Shown here piece by piece: positions 1-10,944 of a stretch of DNA of 64,000 nt; the stretch's first letter is position 1; every line of letters begins with the position of its first letter. The translations under genes were made by a program, and so were the position numbers. The stretch is from Galaxea fascicularis (lineage: Eukaryota > Cnidaria > Anthozoa > Scleractinia > Euphylliidae): contig OX419345.1 of the NCBI GenBank assembly GCA_948470475.1, positions 16,413,363 to 16,477,362 of the forward strand, written 5' to 3'. The notes beneath the pieces were generated by a model. The model was given only the letters and a program-made list of their open reading frames with translations. It did no database searches and had not been told where the DNA came from.

Positions 1-1
1 T

Positions 2-428
2 TCACGCAAGAAGGCAGCCCAGGAGAGAAAGCTACAAAAGAAAGGAGAATTAGATAGGGCGTATTATCTTCAAAATCGCGAGCAAAAGATCCCTCTTGAC
101 AAACAAAGAAGACACTTAGAAACGAGAGCTTTCCAAACAACCTTCCAGGACTAGATGTGAACTCAAGCGCAGTCAGGAGAGACATCAGATCAACGAAAAA
201 AAGACAGTCTATCCAAGAATCTGCTCAAGCCACAAGTGTTAAAAGGACATTTCTACTTGCAAGACAATATCCATGATATGACATTCTCTAGATGAGAACC
301 GCACTGCGGTTGTCTATGCTTCTACTGTGAGGCAGATATGTGGTGACATCCCATGCAAAAAAAGGGGGAGAAAATATATCTACAAGTTGCGTTTGAAGGA
401 AAATGATAAGATAATTGCTTCTCTCTGA
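2..428 (+). pseudogene. Degenerate coding remnant, family unknown
   Basis: Two stretches read like protein but cannot be joined without frame changes. The first runs from the window edge to a stop near 154 and is rich in Arg, Lys, Gln and Glu (RKKAAQERK, LQNREQK). The second runs from about 282 to the TGA at 426-428 and contains VVYASTVRQICGDIPCK and KYIYKLRLKENDKI. Between them the frames are broken by stops. The residue composition looks like the 3' part of a decayed mobile-element gene or of a cnidarian-specific repeated gene. I do not recognise the family. It lies upstream of the first exon of paralog 1 on the same strand, and nothing ties it to that gene. Confidence 0.35.
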
Positions 429-926
429 ATAATAAAACAATATTTGCAGCTTTTGTGTAATTTTCATACATGTTTGTTTTCTTTTTTCGTGACAATGTTT
501 TCTCAAAATTGGGATCTTGTCACGCCCACAATGCATGATGGGTAAAACTAAATGTTCTCTAATTAGCATAAAAAAGATGTTAAATAGAAAATTTTAACTA
601 ATTAGTTTTATCCATGTAAAACAGAAGCCTTCTGGCTGGTTAATTAAAGAATATCAAACAAAATCGTTTTTGGTCCAATGTTACAGTAAATGGAGGGGTG
701 ACTGTGCTACTCATCATTTGTTTCTAACATCTGTTTTTCAAATGAAGGATACCAAATGCAAACTAGATCCACTGGATAATTTACAGCCTTACGCTTCAGT
801 CACAAGGCTGCGTATTATCACATGATTTTGTACCCATCAAAGTTTCAGTCATACAATCCAAATTGAAAAGACTTCAGGTAAAGAGATTTTTAATTTTCAG
901 TTGAATTTTTTTCTTTTCCTTCCAAG
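429..926. other. Non-coding stretch before first paralog 1 exon
   Basis: AT-rich sequence with no convincing reading frame. The end is a pyrimidine tract and an AG at 925-926 that serve as the splice acceptor for the next exon. Confidence 0.5.
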
Positions 927-1145
927 GTGAGAGTTCTGTGCAGGAGCCAGTGTCATCTTCAGAGGGTTGTGCAGCAAGTGTGCAAAGCAGAACCATGAAC
1001 ATCTCCGAGTCTCAACCAAGTGCCACTCAGGTGATTTCTGACGACTCCCCTCCACTGATTCCTGTGGTACACATCCCTGCTTCCTCTGAACGACCTCAAG
1101 CTCATATCCAAAGCATTCAGACTCAAGAACAAGCTACAGTTGCAG
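927..1145 (+). CDS. Paralog 1, Ser/Pro-rich upstream exon (gene incomplete at 5' end)
   Basis: Exon bounded by a TTTCCTTCCAAG acceptor and a donor GTACAAGC. It is open in one frame, starts with two bases of a split codon and ends with one base (phase 1 on both sides), so it splices in frame to the exon at 8578. The peptide is low in structure, rich in Ser, Gln and Pro. It contains VISDDSPP at 1031-1054, a hydrophobic core followed by acidic residues, which resembles a SUMO-interaction motif; paralog 3 has a matching VISDND. No start codon is seen, so at least one more exon must lie upstream, possibly outside the window. It could instead belong to another gene upstream, since phase 1-1 exons can be joined to either neighbour. 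Confidence 0.5.
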
Positions 1146-1410
1146 GTACAAGCTTGGGAATCTGGAATTTGTGGGTTGTCCTTGTCTTTAAGAAGTGATT
1201 TTATTGTTCAGTGGTTGGAAGTGTGATCAGTCTGCCACATTTGTGTATCCCCCTTGCACTTCCCACATATTTCATTTTCGATGTAAGAAGAATTTGTATA
1301 AATGTTAACTCAACTGATCCTTGGTGACCATTTCCTCCATTCTCATTCCCTGTTTTGTTAACAAACTAGGGAAATGGTGAGGAGTAGATACAATGCTGGT
1401 CATAAGAACT

Positions 1411-1601
1411 TGGGACACTTGGCAAACTTGGGCGAAAACTAGAGATTACACTACGTCCACTTCTACCCTTATAACACGAATGCATGTTATTCTTTTACTA
1501 CATATTTAGAACCCCCCTTCCCCCCAAACAGTGTTAAAATAATCCAGCCATTGATGGACTAACCTGGGTTTTTGCGACTGCTAAAATCAACATATTTATG
1601 G
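1411..1601. repeat. Dispersed repeat, copy 1 of a direct pair
   Basis: About 190 bp that recurs in the same orientation at 7963-8159 with many substitutions. Shared landmarks are TGGGACACTTG, AACTAGAGA, CTTATAACAC, CCCTTCCCCCC and TGATGGACTAACCTG or its near match. Both copies are in the same intron of paralog 1, either side of the nested transposons. Confidence 0.7.
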
Positions 1602-3013
1602 AGGGAGGGAGGTAAAGCCGGAATTGTCCCAAGAGTTTTGTCCTGCATTGTCTGAAAAAGAATTTGTTCAGAATTGCTCTCAAGTTTGAACTGGCTCTTT
1701 AATTGTTACTGAAGAAATGTCTCAGGTTGAGTAGAGCTGGTGTAACAAAGGATTGTGAAAACGGCTGGTTGCATTACAGTGAGCAGCCAACAGTTCTCAC
1801 CCACAGTTCTCGGCTATTTAAAGACACAGAAGTGACTTTTAACAAAACACTCTATGGAAATCATAATAGCTTTTTTTTCCCCATTGCTGAATGCACTTTT
1901 AGGGTTGAATAAACAACCGAGTGTGTGTCACGAGTGTGTGTCAAGTGTTTTCCACTTAAAACACTTTATTTGTCTGTAGTATAACTTCAAGAAGATTCTC
2001 CAGGTCATACAATCTCGAGCCTTATATATAACAGTCGATTGCATCATACCTATTTCTAAAACACTATTTTCAGTAGGAAGAACATTCCAGACACTCATAA
2101 TGAGATATCCTTAAAATAACTGAACAGAATGTTCCAGAATAAGGAGAAGTTTCTAGAACAGCTTATGAAATAGTAACACGGCAGTTCAATGTTCTAAATT
2201 GTTCTCTCGTTTTCTGGAAACTTCGTTACAGTGTGTGGTTTCCAACAGTTCTCACCCTACAAACAGCCAAAAAGCTATTAAATGTCAGCTTATTACTTTA
2301 CAATAGCTGGGAACTGTTGAAAAATGAATTCATCATTTTTTTTTTCCATGGGAAAGAAACATCAGGTACACATTCTCAAAATGCTATATAACACAACAGG
2401 CCATATATTGTGATAGCTACGTCAACTACACAACCAGAAAATGTGTTTTCATGGGTGAAAACTGTGCATGAGAACTGTTGCTGTTGTCAACAACAGCTTG
2501 GATCAGGCACAGACACATCTGTCTTGTATCACACTTGATTGTTATCAGCAACATCACTCACGATAAAGTTGGTGAAGCAAAAGCGAGAGAGGGATGAATG
2601 TGCATCTTAACTTTGCGGTATTTTGTTGCATACAAGATTTGTTGTCTTTCAACTTGTGAGGACTCCATTTCAGCCTAGGAAAACAAGAGGAATTCTGCAG
2701 ATCAAAAGCAGACACTAAATGTGAGGAGTCTGGGAACAAGTCTTGAGGGAATTTTACCTTCCAGGAACTGCACTTAGGCCTGGTTCAAACGCCATACTTC
2801 AGCCGAGCTGAATCGAATTCAACAAATTAAGTTCATGTGAAGTATGGTGTCTGAATCAATTGGGAATGGTTGATTTAATTTAGATTGGCTGAGCCAATTA
2901 ATCCCACCTGGCTCAGCTGGGAATAGCTGTAGACTGGCTTTGATTCAGATGCTGTACTTCACATGAGCTGGATCCAATGCATAATTATTTTAATGTATTT
3001 TTCATGCTGTTTT

Positions 3014-3236
3014 TAATAATAATAATAATAATAATAATACAAGAATTTATATAGCGCCATTTCCGTGAGCTCAATGGCGCTTTACAATAATCTTAATTCT
3101 AAAAAGAACATACGTTTGAATTATTAAAATTAAATAAGAAAATATATACAATTATACATTTCGACCTACTAAAAAGAAAATATATATACAGTAATAAAAA
3201 GATAAAAAAAAAAAAAAAAAAAAAAAAAAATGTTAA
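3014..3236 (-). mobile_element. 3' untranslated region and tail of the LINE
   Basis: Read on the - strand, sequence after the LINE stop codon runs through a poly-T/poly-A tract (3206-3229 on the + strand is mostly A), then a GC-containing hairpin region with AGCGCCAT and ATGGCGCTTT as inverted arms (3053-3083), then a terminal run of TAA-type trinucleotides at 3014-3040. A microsatellite tail of this sort is usual for L2/CR1-type LINEs. Confidence 0.7.
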
Positions 3237-6200
3237 CTAACTGGTAAAAGCATCAATAAAAAGTAATGTTTTAATCTTGTTCTTAAAAACGTCAAGGTTC
3301 TGGATTGATCTAATGTCATCGGTTAGAGAATTCCACAGCCTGGGTGCAGCAACTTCAAAAGATCTATCTCCATAAAACTTGAGGTTCGACTTCGGTATTA
3401 CAAGCAAATTTTTTGAGGAAGATCGTAATTGCCTCGTAGGAGTGTAAGGTTGAAGAAGGTCTGCTATATACTTGGGCGCCATGCCATTCAGTGCTTTGTA
3501 TGTAAGAAGTAGTATTTTGTACGTAATTCGTTGTCTGACTGGTAGCCAATGAAGTCTCCGAAGAACTGGTGTTATGTGTTCTGACCTTCGTGTTCTGGTC
3601 ACCAGTCGAGCCGCACAATTTTGCACATATTGTAGCCTATCAATAACCGATTTAGGTAAGCCATACAGAAGAGCATTACAAAAATCCAGCTTAGATGAGA
3701 TAAATGCATGAACAAGTATCTCAGCATCGTCCTGAGAGAGACAGTTTCTGATCCTTGCTATATTTCGTAGGTGATAGAAGGCCATTTTGCAGGTGTTCGT
3801 AACATGTTTCTCTAAGTTGACATGGGAATCAAAGATTACACCTATATTTCTAGCACTACTAGAAGCTTCAATGTAATCGCCAGCCACATAAATGCCTTTA
3901 ATAGGTGGATTGACTTTGTGCTTTGGTCCAATTACTAGGAGTTCAGTTTTATCCCTGTTGAGCTTTAACATATTCGCAAGCATCCATGCGTCAATATCAT
4001 TTAGACAAGATTCAATTACTTGTACTGAAGCCACTTGTTCATGAAGCTTAAATGAGCAGTAAAGCTGAGTGTCATCAGCGTAAAAATGACATGATAGACC
4101 ATGACTTCTAACAATGTCGCCAAGCGGGGACGTGTACAATACATATAGAATAGGCCCAAGCACAGATCCTTGGGGTACGCCACATCGCAGGTCCTTACTG
4201 CGAGATGTTGCCCCCTTCACGTTGACTACTTGCTTACGATTCTCAAGGTAGGACTTAAACCAGCACAAGGCTTTGCCATTGATACCAAAGCGACAGGAGA
4301 GTCTCTGCAGAAGAATCTTGTGATCTACCGTGTCAAAAGCTGCAGACAGGTCAAGGAGAAGCAAAATAACATAGGACTGATTGTCAATCGCAGAAACAAT
4401 GTCATTATGAACTTTTACAAGCGCTGTCTCAGTGCTATGGAAGGTTTTGTAGGCTGATTGCAGGCTTTCTTCCAGATCATTATCCCTTAAGTAATTAGTG
4501 AGTTGGTACGAAATCGCTTTTTCTATCATCTTGGAGATATATTTTAAATTAGAAATGGGTCTAAAATTGGCATAAACTTCATGGTTGAGGGACTCTTTCT
4601 TTAGTTTAGGCCTTATCATAGCTTCTTTAAGTTGCACCGGCATAGTAGCAGTCTCAATTGATATGTTGATCATCTTAGTTAAAACGGGCAACAGCACGTC
4701 CATACAGTCTCTCATTATTGATGCTGGAAGAGGATCTAAAGTACAGGTCTTGAGGACGGAGGAATTAGCTAAGCTCTTCACCTGGTCCTGTGTCATGCGT
4801 TCAAATTCAGTGAGTTTAGCACTGCAGGCTTGAGCATCACCAAGAGAATTGGCGACTGGTGTATATCTGGTAAATAAATCATTTCTTATAGCTTCGATCT
4901 TTTCGCAAAAGAAATCAGCAAATCTATTTGCTAGCACCTCTGAAGATGGAGCAATTGGGTAGCACTTCTCAGGTTTGCGGTGGAGGAGCCGGCTAATAGT
5001 GTTGAACAAAATCTTTTGGTTGCCTTTATTTTCTTGTATTATGTTAGAGTAATAGTTCTCCTTTGCCTTCTTAATAAGAGAGCTAACGACTTGGCATTGT
5101 TCTTTGTATAATTCTCTGTCAATAACCAGGCGGGATTTACGCCAGCGCCTTTCTAATTTCCGTCTTTTTCTCTTTTCTCGGTCAATGTCATCATTGTACC
5201 AGGCAGCAGCAGGTCTCATCCTGATCGTTCGCTTTTTCTCTGGAGCGTGGATGTCAAGTACTCTTGTAAGCTCAGTTTCGTATTTATCGACTAGCGTTGA
5301 TAGATCGGTGATGGTCTCTTGCAAGACAGTGGAATCTTTCAAATCCTTGCGCATAGCACTCATATCGATAGAGCCCAATTTTCGGTAGCTGATTTCATGC
5401 TGTTCGGCTCGGGGCTTGGTTAGTTTCAATGTGCAGTGCACAGCAAAGTGGTCTGACAGTGTAGGATCTCTGACCACAATACCATCCACTAGATCATCGT
5501 CAGATCGAGTGATGATCAGATCTAGGGTGTGTCCCCTAGAGTGGGTGGGTGTGGCAACATGCTGCTTCAGATTGAAAGATTCTAGCAGGTTGTGAAGCTT
5601 GATTACATCGGTGTTTTTACTGTCGTCAAGATGAACGTTAAAATCACCGACAATTAACAAATTGTCTGAATTTGGGACAAGCTGCTCAAGAAGGCTAGCA
5701 AAATCTGCGAGAAACGCTCCGATCTGAGACGATGGGGGCCGGTAGATGACAGCGATTCTTATACTTCCGATGGGATATTCAGCAAGCGCCACCATATGTT
5801 CAAAGGAGCTGAAATTCGCTGAGCATAGCTTCTTAACTCGGAGTGATTTCTTAGCTAGTATGCCAACTCCACCGCCTCTTGAGTTCGCTCTAGGAGTGTG
5901 ATGGAAAATATATCCTTTCGGGCATAACTCCTCAACAAAAAAGTTGTCACTCTCCCTTGAGTGAAGCCAAGTTTCCGTTAAGGCAAGAAAGTCAAGATCA
6001 TGCTCAATGGTGTAGTCCTTGAGTGACAGTACTTTGCCTTTAACAGATCGTACATTCCATAAACAGAGATCTAGTAACTGCGACAACGTCAGCGGCGATG
6101 GGTTAGATCTTGTAGATTTAATTTTAATGCAGTTCGATCCTTCACGTGTGCGAGAGCAACTGGTCGTCTTTCTTCTGTGATCAGTACATCTGACAGGAAT

Positions 6201-6842
6201 CTTATAAATGCTTCTGCTGGTCGGCCCCGGCAAAGGATGAACATCGCCACTTAGAGAAATCGTCAGAGCGTTAGAATTGAACGTTGCTTCTGAGTTTGGA
6301 TAGTACGCAATGCGAGCCTTGAACCATTTCTTTGTTTTCGTTTTTATCAAGTAGGAGAATTTTGCTGAATAATTCAATCCAGTGGGAGTGCATTGTTGCA
6401 TGCCAATTAACGCCCAATGCTGTTGCTTTCTGGGCACATCCTTAGGGAATGAGCCATCTTGTATGCAAATTTCAAGCCCGTCATGGTTTGTTGGAGCTGA
6501 CCAGTTCTGTGATACAGAAATTGTGAGGTTTTTGGACAGATTACCGCACGAAAACACAGTCCAAGGGCAGTGCTCTGTTCTTCTTATCGTTACAAATGCC
6601 AAGGATGAGTCACCAGTGGATTCCGACTCCAGTAAGGGCAGGAAAACCATCCAAAACGAGAGACTGAAAAACACGCAGCCGGCCCTCATTGTGCATAATA
6701 CCATGAGAGCATGTGCAAAGGAGGGTTGCAGGAGATGTTGGCCTGGCAGGGCAAACTTCAAATGTTGATAACGTGTAGTTCGCGTTTTGTTATGACCAAA
6801 ATATACTTCAATACAAGAACAACAAGAAGAGTGAGTGCACAT
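3237..6842 (-). CDS. Intact L2/CR1-like non-LTR retrotransposon ORF (endonuclease plus reverse transcriptase)
   Basis: A single open frame of 1201 codons with no stop or frameshift. Residues about 255-475 form an APE-type endonuclease: LTETWL, IYRPP, GDFNVHLD, LDLIITR and SDHFAVHC are all in order. Residues about 755-1000 form the reverse transcriptase: FRPISNL, DLSAAFDTVDH (first catalytic Asp region), GVPQGSVLGP and FYADD at 920-924. The C-terminus has the LHWLPVRQRI, YKALNG and LWNSL pattern common to this clade. The N-terminal 250 residues hold a hydrophobic stretch near residues 54-72 that resembles a signal or membrane segment, and GDVHPLPGP at 199-207 that resembles a 2A ribosome-skipping motif but has Leu where NPGP has Asn. 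The true start is uncertain; a later Met is possible. An intact frame suggests recent insertion. It lies antisense inside the large intron of paralog 1. Confidence 0.93.
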   Translation of the reverse strand: MCTHSSCCSCIEVYFGHNKTRTTRYQHLKFALPGQHLLQPSFAHALMVLCTMRAGCVFFSLSFWMVFLPLLESESTGDSSLAFVTIRRTEHCPWTVFSCGNLSKNLTISVSQNWSAPTNHDGLEICIQDGSFPKDVPRKQQHWALIGMQQCTPTGLNYSAKFSYLIKTKTKKWFKARIAYYPNSEATFNSNALTISLSGDVHPLPGPTSRSIYKIPVRCTDHRRKTTSCSRTREGSNCIKIKSTRSNPSPLTLSQLLDLCLWNVRSVKGKVLSLKDYTIEHDLDFLALTETWLHSRESDNFFVEELCPKGYIFHHTPRANSRGGGVGILAKKSLRVKKLCSANFSSFEHMVALAEYPIGSIRIAVIYRPPSSQIGAFLADFASLLEQLVPNSDNLLIVGDFNVHLDDSKNTDVIKLHNLLESFNLKQHVATPTHSRGHTLDLIITRSDDDLVDGIVVRDPTLSDHFAVHCTLKLTKPRAEQHEISYRKLGSIDMSAMRKDLKDSTVLQETITDLSTLVDKYETELTRVLDIHAPEKKRTIRMRPAAAWYNDDIDREKRKRRKLERRWRKSRLVIDRELYKEQCQVVSSLIKKAKENYYSNIIQENKGNQKILFNTISRLLHRKPEKCYPIAPSSEVLANRFADFFCEKIEAIRNDLFTRYTPVANSLGDAQACSAKLTEFERMTQDQVKSLANSSVLKTCTLDPLPASIMRDCMDVLLPVLTKMINISIETATMPVQLKEAMIRPKLKKESLNHEVYANFRPISNLKYISKMIEKAISYQLTNYLRDNDLEESLQSAYKTFHSTETALVKVHNDIVSAIDNQSYVILLLLDLSAAFDTVDHKILLQRLSCRFGINGKALCWFKSYLENRKQVVNVKGATSRSKDLRCGVPQGSVLGPILYVLYTSPLGDIVRSHGLSCHFYADDTQLYCSFKLHEQVASVQVIESCLNDIDAWMLANMLKLNRDKTELLVIGPKHKVNPPIKGIYVAGDYIEASSSARNIGVIFDSHVNLEKHVTNTCKMAFYHLRNIARIRNCLSQDDAEILVHAFISSKLDFCNALLYGLPKSVIDRLQYVQNCAARLVTRTRRSEHITPVLRRLHWLPVRQRITYKILLLTYKALNGMAPKYIADLLQPYTPTRQLRSSSKNLLVIPKSNLKFYGDRSFEVAAPRLWNSLTDDIRSIQNLDVFKNKIKTLLFIDAFTS

Positions 6843-6981
6843 ACAGTTATCACATGGCTTCTTCTAAATGCAGTATAGGCTAAGGTGGTTTGCATTCGCA
6901 TTCTTCTTCTTTTCGCACTGTTTTCTAGTATTTTGAGCCGAAGAAAGCCACTTGTTTGCTAAACAGTTGACCAAATCTTAA

Positions 6982-7703
6982 GGTATCAGCCAACCCAATG
7001 GGGTCGTCTTCGCGCGGATCGTTCTAGCGCTTTCTGTTTGAACACAAACCCCCATAAACCACATATTTTCTGAAAGTTGAGTAGTCATGCCTACAGCTAA
7101 TTCCCTTTAAAAGGTAAAAAACTTTAATGCGCTTAAAAAAGGAGGAGGTTTTTGTAAAACTAAGTGTTTTCATTCATTAAGTTCCACGCTCACCAAAAAC
7201 AAACGGAAGAAAACGATTAACACGGCTTTCATTTCTTCACACGTTTGCCTAAAAAAACGTGTCTCAGATTTCTCGAAGGCGCGCTCGTTTTATTTTTACA
7301 AGCAAATATGTTCGGGGATGAGAAATTATTGCCACCGCCAGTGGAAAATAGGCTATAACTTTAAAATGAAAAGACAAATTAAAATTAGCAGACACGGTTT
7401 TGTAGGTGAGCTATCTGACAACAATTTGACCAAATTTCAGCCAAATTGATCCAGGGGCTGCCGACGTGGAGTTCAAAATGCATGCACATCTCGCCTAAAT
7501 TTTGATTTCGAGAAACAAGGAAAAATAGAATTTCGACCATAATGGGATTAGCGTCAAGCAAGTGAAGTGTTAATTGATAACTTCCCGTACGAAAAACTTT
7601 TTTTTGTGGAATTTTTTTAAAATGAAAGCTACTCCCAAGATCTATCGAAACATATAGAAATCCAAAATTATGAAAAACGGTCAATTTTGGGTTGGCTGAT
7701 ACC
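6982..7703. mobile_element. 722-bp non-autonomous element with TTAA target sites
   Basis: Inverted ends GGTATCAGCCAACCCAA (6982) and its reverse complement (ending 7703) are flanked by TTAA at 6978-6981 and 7704-7707. TTAA duplication is typical of piggyBac and Kolobok elements. No transposase frame is present. It sits inside the right arm of the Harbinger-like element. Confidence 0.7.
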
Positions 7704-7962
7704 TTAATTTTCTTCAGTGAATTAGGTTCTGCATCTGAATCAATTCAGCCAGGATTAATTACATTGTAATGTAGGTCAGCCTAATCATTGAATTCAAGGC
7801 TGAAGGACAGCATCTGAACCAGGCCTTAAACTACAACAAAATAGTTTCTACTACACTGCTAAAAATAGTTCACTACTTTGAGGGCATATGTGATATGGTC
7901 TCCCACTTTTTTTTCACTGAAACTCAGTCTCCGACAATGCAGTGACACTTGGGACAATAACC

Positions 7963-8159
7963 CTGGGACACTTGTCAAACTTGAGTGAAAACTAGAGAAT
8001 TACACCCTGCACACTTCTATCCTTATAACACAAACACATGTTGTTCTGTTACTGTTTTTTTTTAGAACCCCCTTCCCCCCACACAGTGTTGAAATAATTT
8101 AGGCATCGATGGACTAACCTGCATTTTCGCAACCACTAAAAATCAACATTGTAATGGGG
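7963..8159. repeat. Dispersed repeat, copy 2 of a direct pair
   Basis: Matches 1411-1601 in the same orientation with scattered differences. The remainder of the intron to 8577 has no gene; it includes a short run of T near 8347. Confidence 0.7.
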
Positions 8160-8577
8160 GCATTGTAGGCAGTGGTCACTGTTGGGATCTAAAGGGTTAA
8201 ATAGTATGTTTTGCACTTTTTGTACTTTCCCATCATGAATTACCCATGCAGTTACTGTATCCCATTTAATAATTTCTTTGACCTGAAATGGTTTCACATA
8301 CAAGTACTAAACAATAGCTTTTTGTGGTGTACTGTAGGAAACAATCTGTGAATTTTTTTTTTTTTTTTGCATCTTACTGATCACCCATAGTAAATCTTGG
8401 TGAATAATTCTTGGTTGAAAACTCTGAGCTTAGATGATGAGTGCAATCTATTTGAATGTTTTTATTTCCATAAAAAGGGTGATTATTACAGCATGCAAGT
8501 GCATACTTTATTATTCAAGTCAGTGCACATTTAAACCTGTTACATTACATGACTGAGACTCATGAATTCACCCACAG

Positions 8578-9096
8578 GTAATCCTTCTTGGCAAACTGTC
8601 CCTGTTACAAATCCTACTCCACACATTCCAGTGTTCTTTATAAAGCAGGAACCCACTGAATTGCCCCAGCACGTTTACTATCAGAACAACCAAGTTGTTG
8701 GCCCCTCACAGAGGCAAACTGCAGTCATCATTCACCCTACATCTGCTATGACAACTTTAGGTCAAAACCCTCTACCAGTGCAAGCAGTTAGTAGAATGGC
8801 TAGTCAGCATGAGAACCCTGTGGTTCAGAATCCTGTTCATCCCAACCCATCACCTTCATCACAGTCCAGCAGATATGGTCTCCAAGGAGTAGTTCCACCA
8901 GTCGGAGGGAGGGAACAAATTTCAGCTGCTGTGGTACAACCTAGAGTAGCCGCAGGGGTTCAGCAAAGAAATAGTGGAAATGAGTTGGGAAGCCAGGCAT
9001 TGCTTCAGTCAGTGCGACAGATTAGCAGAAGGAAAGCAACCATTGAAGAGATAGCCGTAGAGTGCCTAAATAACCTGAACGGCACATACAGCAAAA
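8578..9096 (+). CDS. Paralog 1, Gln/Pro-rich exon with a SUMO-acceptor-like site
   Basis: Acceptor CCCACAG, donor GTACGTTC, phase 1 on both sides, 172 complete codons. The peptide is rich in Pro, Gln, Val and Asn and looks disordered, as in transcription co-regulators. At 8640-8651 it encodes IKQE followed by Pro (FFIKQEPTE), which fits the SUMO-acceptor consensus of hydrophobic-Lys-any-Glu. The end of the exon is more charged (RRKATIEEIAVECLNNL) and may start the folded part. Paralogs 2 to 4 have no equivalent exon; their proteins begin at the Cys/His motif carried by the next exon. Confidence 0.75.
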
Positions 9097-9219
9097 GTAC
9101 GTTCCTCTTATTCTGAAATGACAGTTTTGTTTTTGTAGTTGTTGTCAGGGCTTCAGCTCTCTAAAAAATTACTTGCAACATCAGAAAATAACGGGTTAAC
9201 ATCTTTAATTGTCTTTCAG

Positions 9220-10287
9220 ATTGTCTGCACACACCACTTTGTGATGAATCATGTATCATTGATCACCACCATGTCATCCTGACCTTGTATGGTACCAATA
9301 ACCTAAAAGTTGTCAGAGGAAGGAATGCATTCACTCAGCTTTTGGAAGGCTCCAAGTACAATTTCCTTCACTGTTTGAAAAAGCACCTTGATGAGGGTAT
9401 GGCCAAAGATGTTGATATGCCAGATGGTTTAGCTAAATTGAGATATCCTCTGGTTCATCTTGCTGCAATGTTCTACAGGTATGTCGTCATAGATATCCTA
9501 GCTTGCCTTGGGTTTGATGTAAACGTCCGTTCACCAAGAACGGGGGAGTTTCCCTTGCATTCAATGTTGCGCCATGCCTTTGAAACAGGCCTGAAGGTTT
9601 TCAAGACAATGACAATCTCTCAGACAGGATTTATTGATTCAACATTTTCAAAAGTCCTTGATTGCCTTTCAAGTGGGTTTGATGTGGTGAAGATTCTCAC
9701 GCAGCAAGATCACCGTGGAGACACACCTTTACATGTTGCAGCCAGAATGATAGTTGAAAGACCTGTAGGAGCCACAGCCTCATCAGTTATTACTGAATTG
9801 GAGATTCCTGATTCAACTCAAGAGTGTGATACAAACAACCCCCAGGTACATAACCCACTACCTGACTTTTCTTTGAGATGCAAACTACAAGCAGCAACTA
9901 AGGAACACCAACGTAGGGCTGAATTTTACACCATCTGCATGCTTGTCATGTGCCGCAAGATCCATGACTCTGCCAAAAGAAACAGTAACCTGGTTCTTGA
10001 TCTTGTGAAACCCATCTTGCTAGTGAAGAATAATGATGGTGAAACCTTTCTACAAATTCTGTGCAAGGAGCATCACATTGCGGCAGCATGTATAGCAGTA
10101 TTTCTGTCTCGTTTTCCCTTGGAAGTTTTAAATAACTGTGCAAAGGAGTGCATTCCAAACTGCTGTTGGTCAGATTGCATTCCTACTGCATATCCTGAGA
10201 AGTGGAAAACCATGAGTGATGCACACCAGACTAGAAGAAAATCATGCCCAGCTGTGGGATTCTCTGAAAACTCAACAAGAAATACAG
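9220..10287 (+). CDS. Paralog 1, Cys/His motif and ankyrin-repeat exon
   Basis: Acceptor GTCTTTCAG, donor GTAATGAG, phase 1 on both sides, 355 complete codons. It opens with HTPLCDESCIIDHHH, the family motif of C, three residues, C, three residues, HH. This is followed by LRYPLVHLAAMFYR and DVNVRSPRTGEFPLHSML (first ankyrin units), then DHRGDTPLHVAARMI (a clear ankyrin repeat) and NNDGETFLQILC (a last, weaker unit). The segment FYTICMLVM before the last unit matches the FYQFCLKSM stretch of paralog 2. It is the most divergent of the four ankyrin exons and about 55 to 70 codons longer, because of inserts between the repeats. The motif is internal here, not N-terminal as in paralogs 2 to 4. Confidence 0.85.
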
Positions 10288-10712
10288 GTAATGAGCATAA
10301 TAAGCAGTCAGTTTTAATTAAGTTTGTCATTCGTTTTGTTTGCCAGACTTGACAGGGTCTCTGCATTAGCTTTGAGTGTATCAGTACTTAAGTTCCTTAG
10401 GGAAACCCCTCTTTGCAAAAGAATTGAGCATGGTGCTGGAAACATAGTACAAAATTTCTTCAACTCTTTGAGTTATATAAAAACTTTGCCAGAACCATCA
10501 CAGGGATGTAGATAAAATTTTTAGCAGATGGGAATTATCAGGTCACAGGCAGGTTTATAGGAATCGATTATTTTAGTTTTTTAAGACCACAGAAAGTTTT
10601 TCAGCGTGGGAAATCTAGTTCACAGCTGGTATTTTTCCTGGCTCACAGCTATTATCAGCATCCCTGCATCAGATACTGGCCTAGGTTACCACCAGGCACC
10701 ACATTAAGACCA

Positions 10713-10943
10713 GGGGTACGTTTCTCAAAACTCCCTAAACTTGTAGGGCGCATTTCGGTTGCCATAATTTCCTTCATGTCTTAAAAACGTAGACGTTTCC
10801 AGCTATGAAATTTAGCAGCAAATTTGCCCTTTCGCATCTTGAAATCATAGTTAAAGATCAACTTTTTAGAATAAGCAGATCGCAATTTTACAAATGGCTT
10901 TTTGGGTCTGAAAAGTTTTCAGGAGTTTTGAGAAATGAGCCCC
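10713..10943. mobile_element. MITE in paralog 1 intron
   Basis: The ends are inverted: GGGGTACGTTTCTCAAAACT at the left and AGTTTTGAGAAATGAGCCCC at the right. No coding frame. Confidence 0.7.
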
Positions 10944-10944
10944 A

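Larger units (their letters stand above)
2777..7825. mobile_element. Harbinger-like MITE split by later insertions
   Basis: The ends carry inverted GGCCTGGTTCA (2777-2787 and 7815-7825), each followed outward by TTA (2774-2776 and 7826-7828), a 3-bp target duplication of the TWA type known from PIF/Harbinger elements. The outer arms, about 240 bp on the left and 120 bp on the right, share CTTCAGCC, GAATTCA and repeated ATCTGAATCAATT-like words. No transposase is present. The element would be a few hundred bases long without the LINE at 3014-6850 and the TTAA element at 6982-7703 that now sit inside it. Confidence 0.65.

Noticed and set aside
4170..6768. Plus-strand frames opposite the LINE
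   Set aside because: Antisense shadows of the intact LINE ORF, with no domain content.
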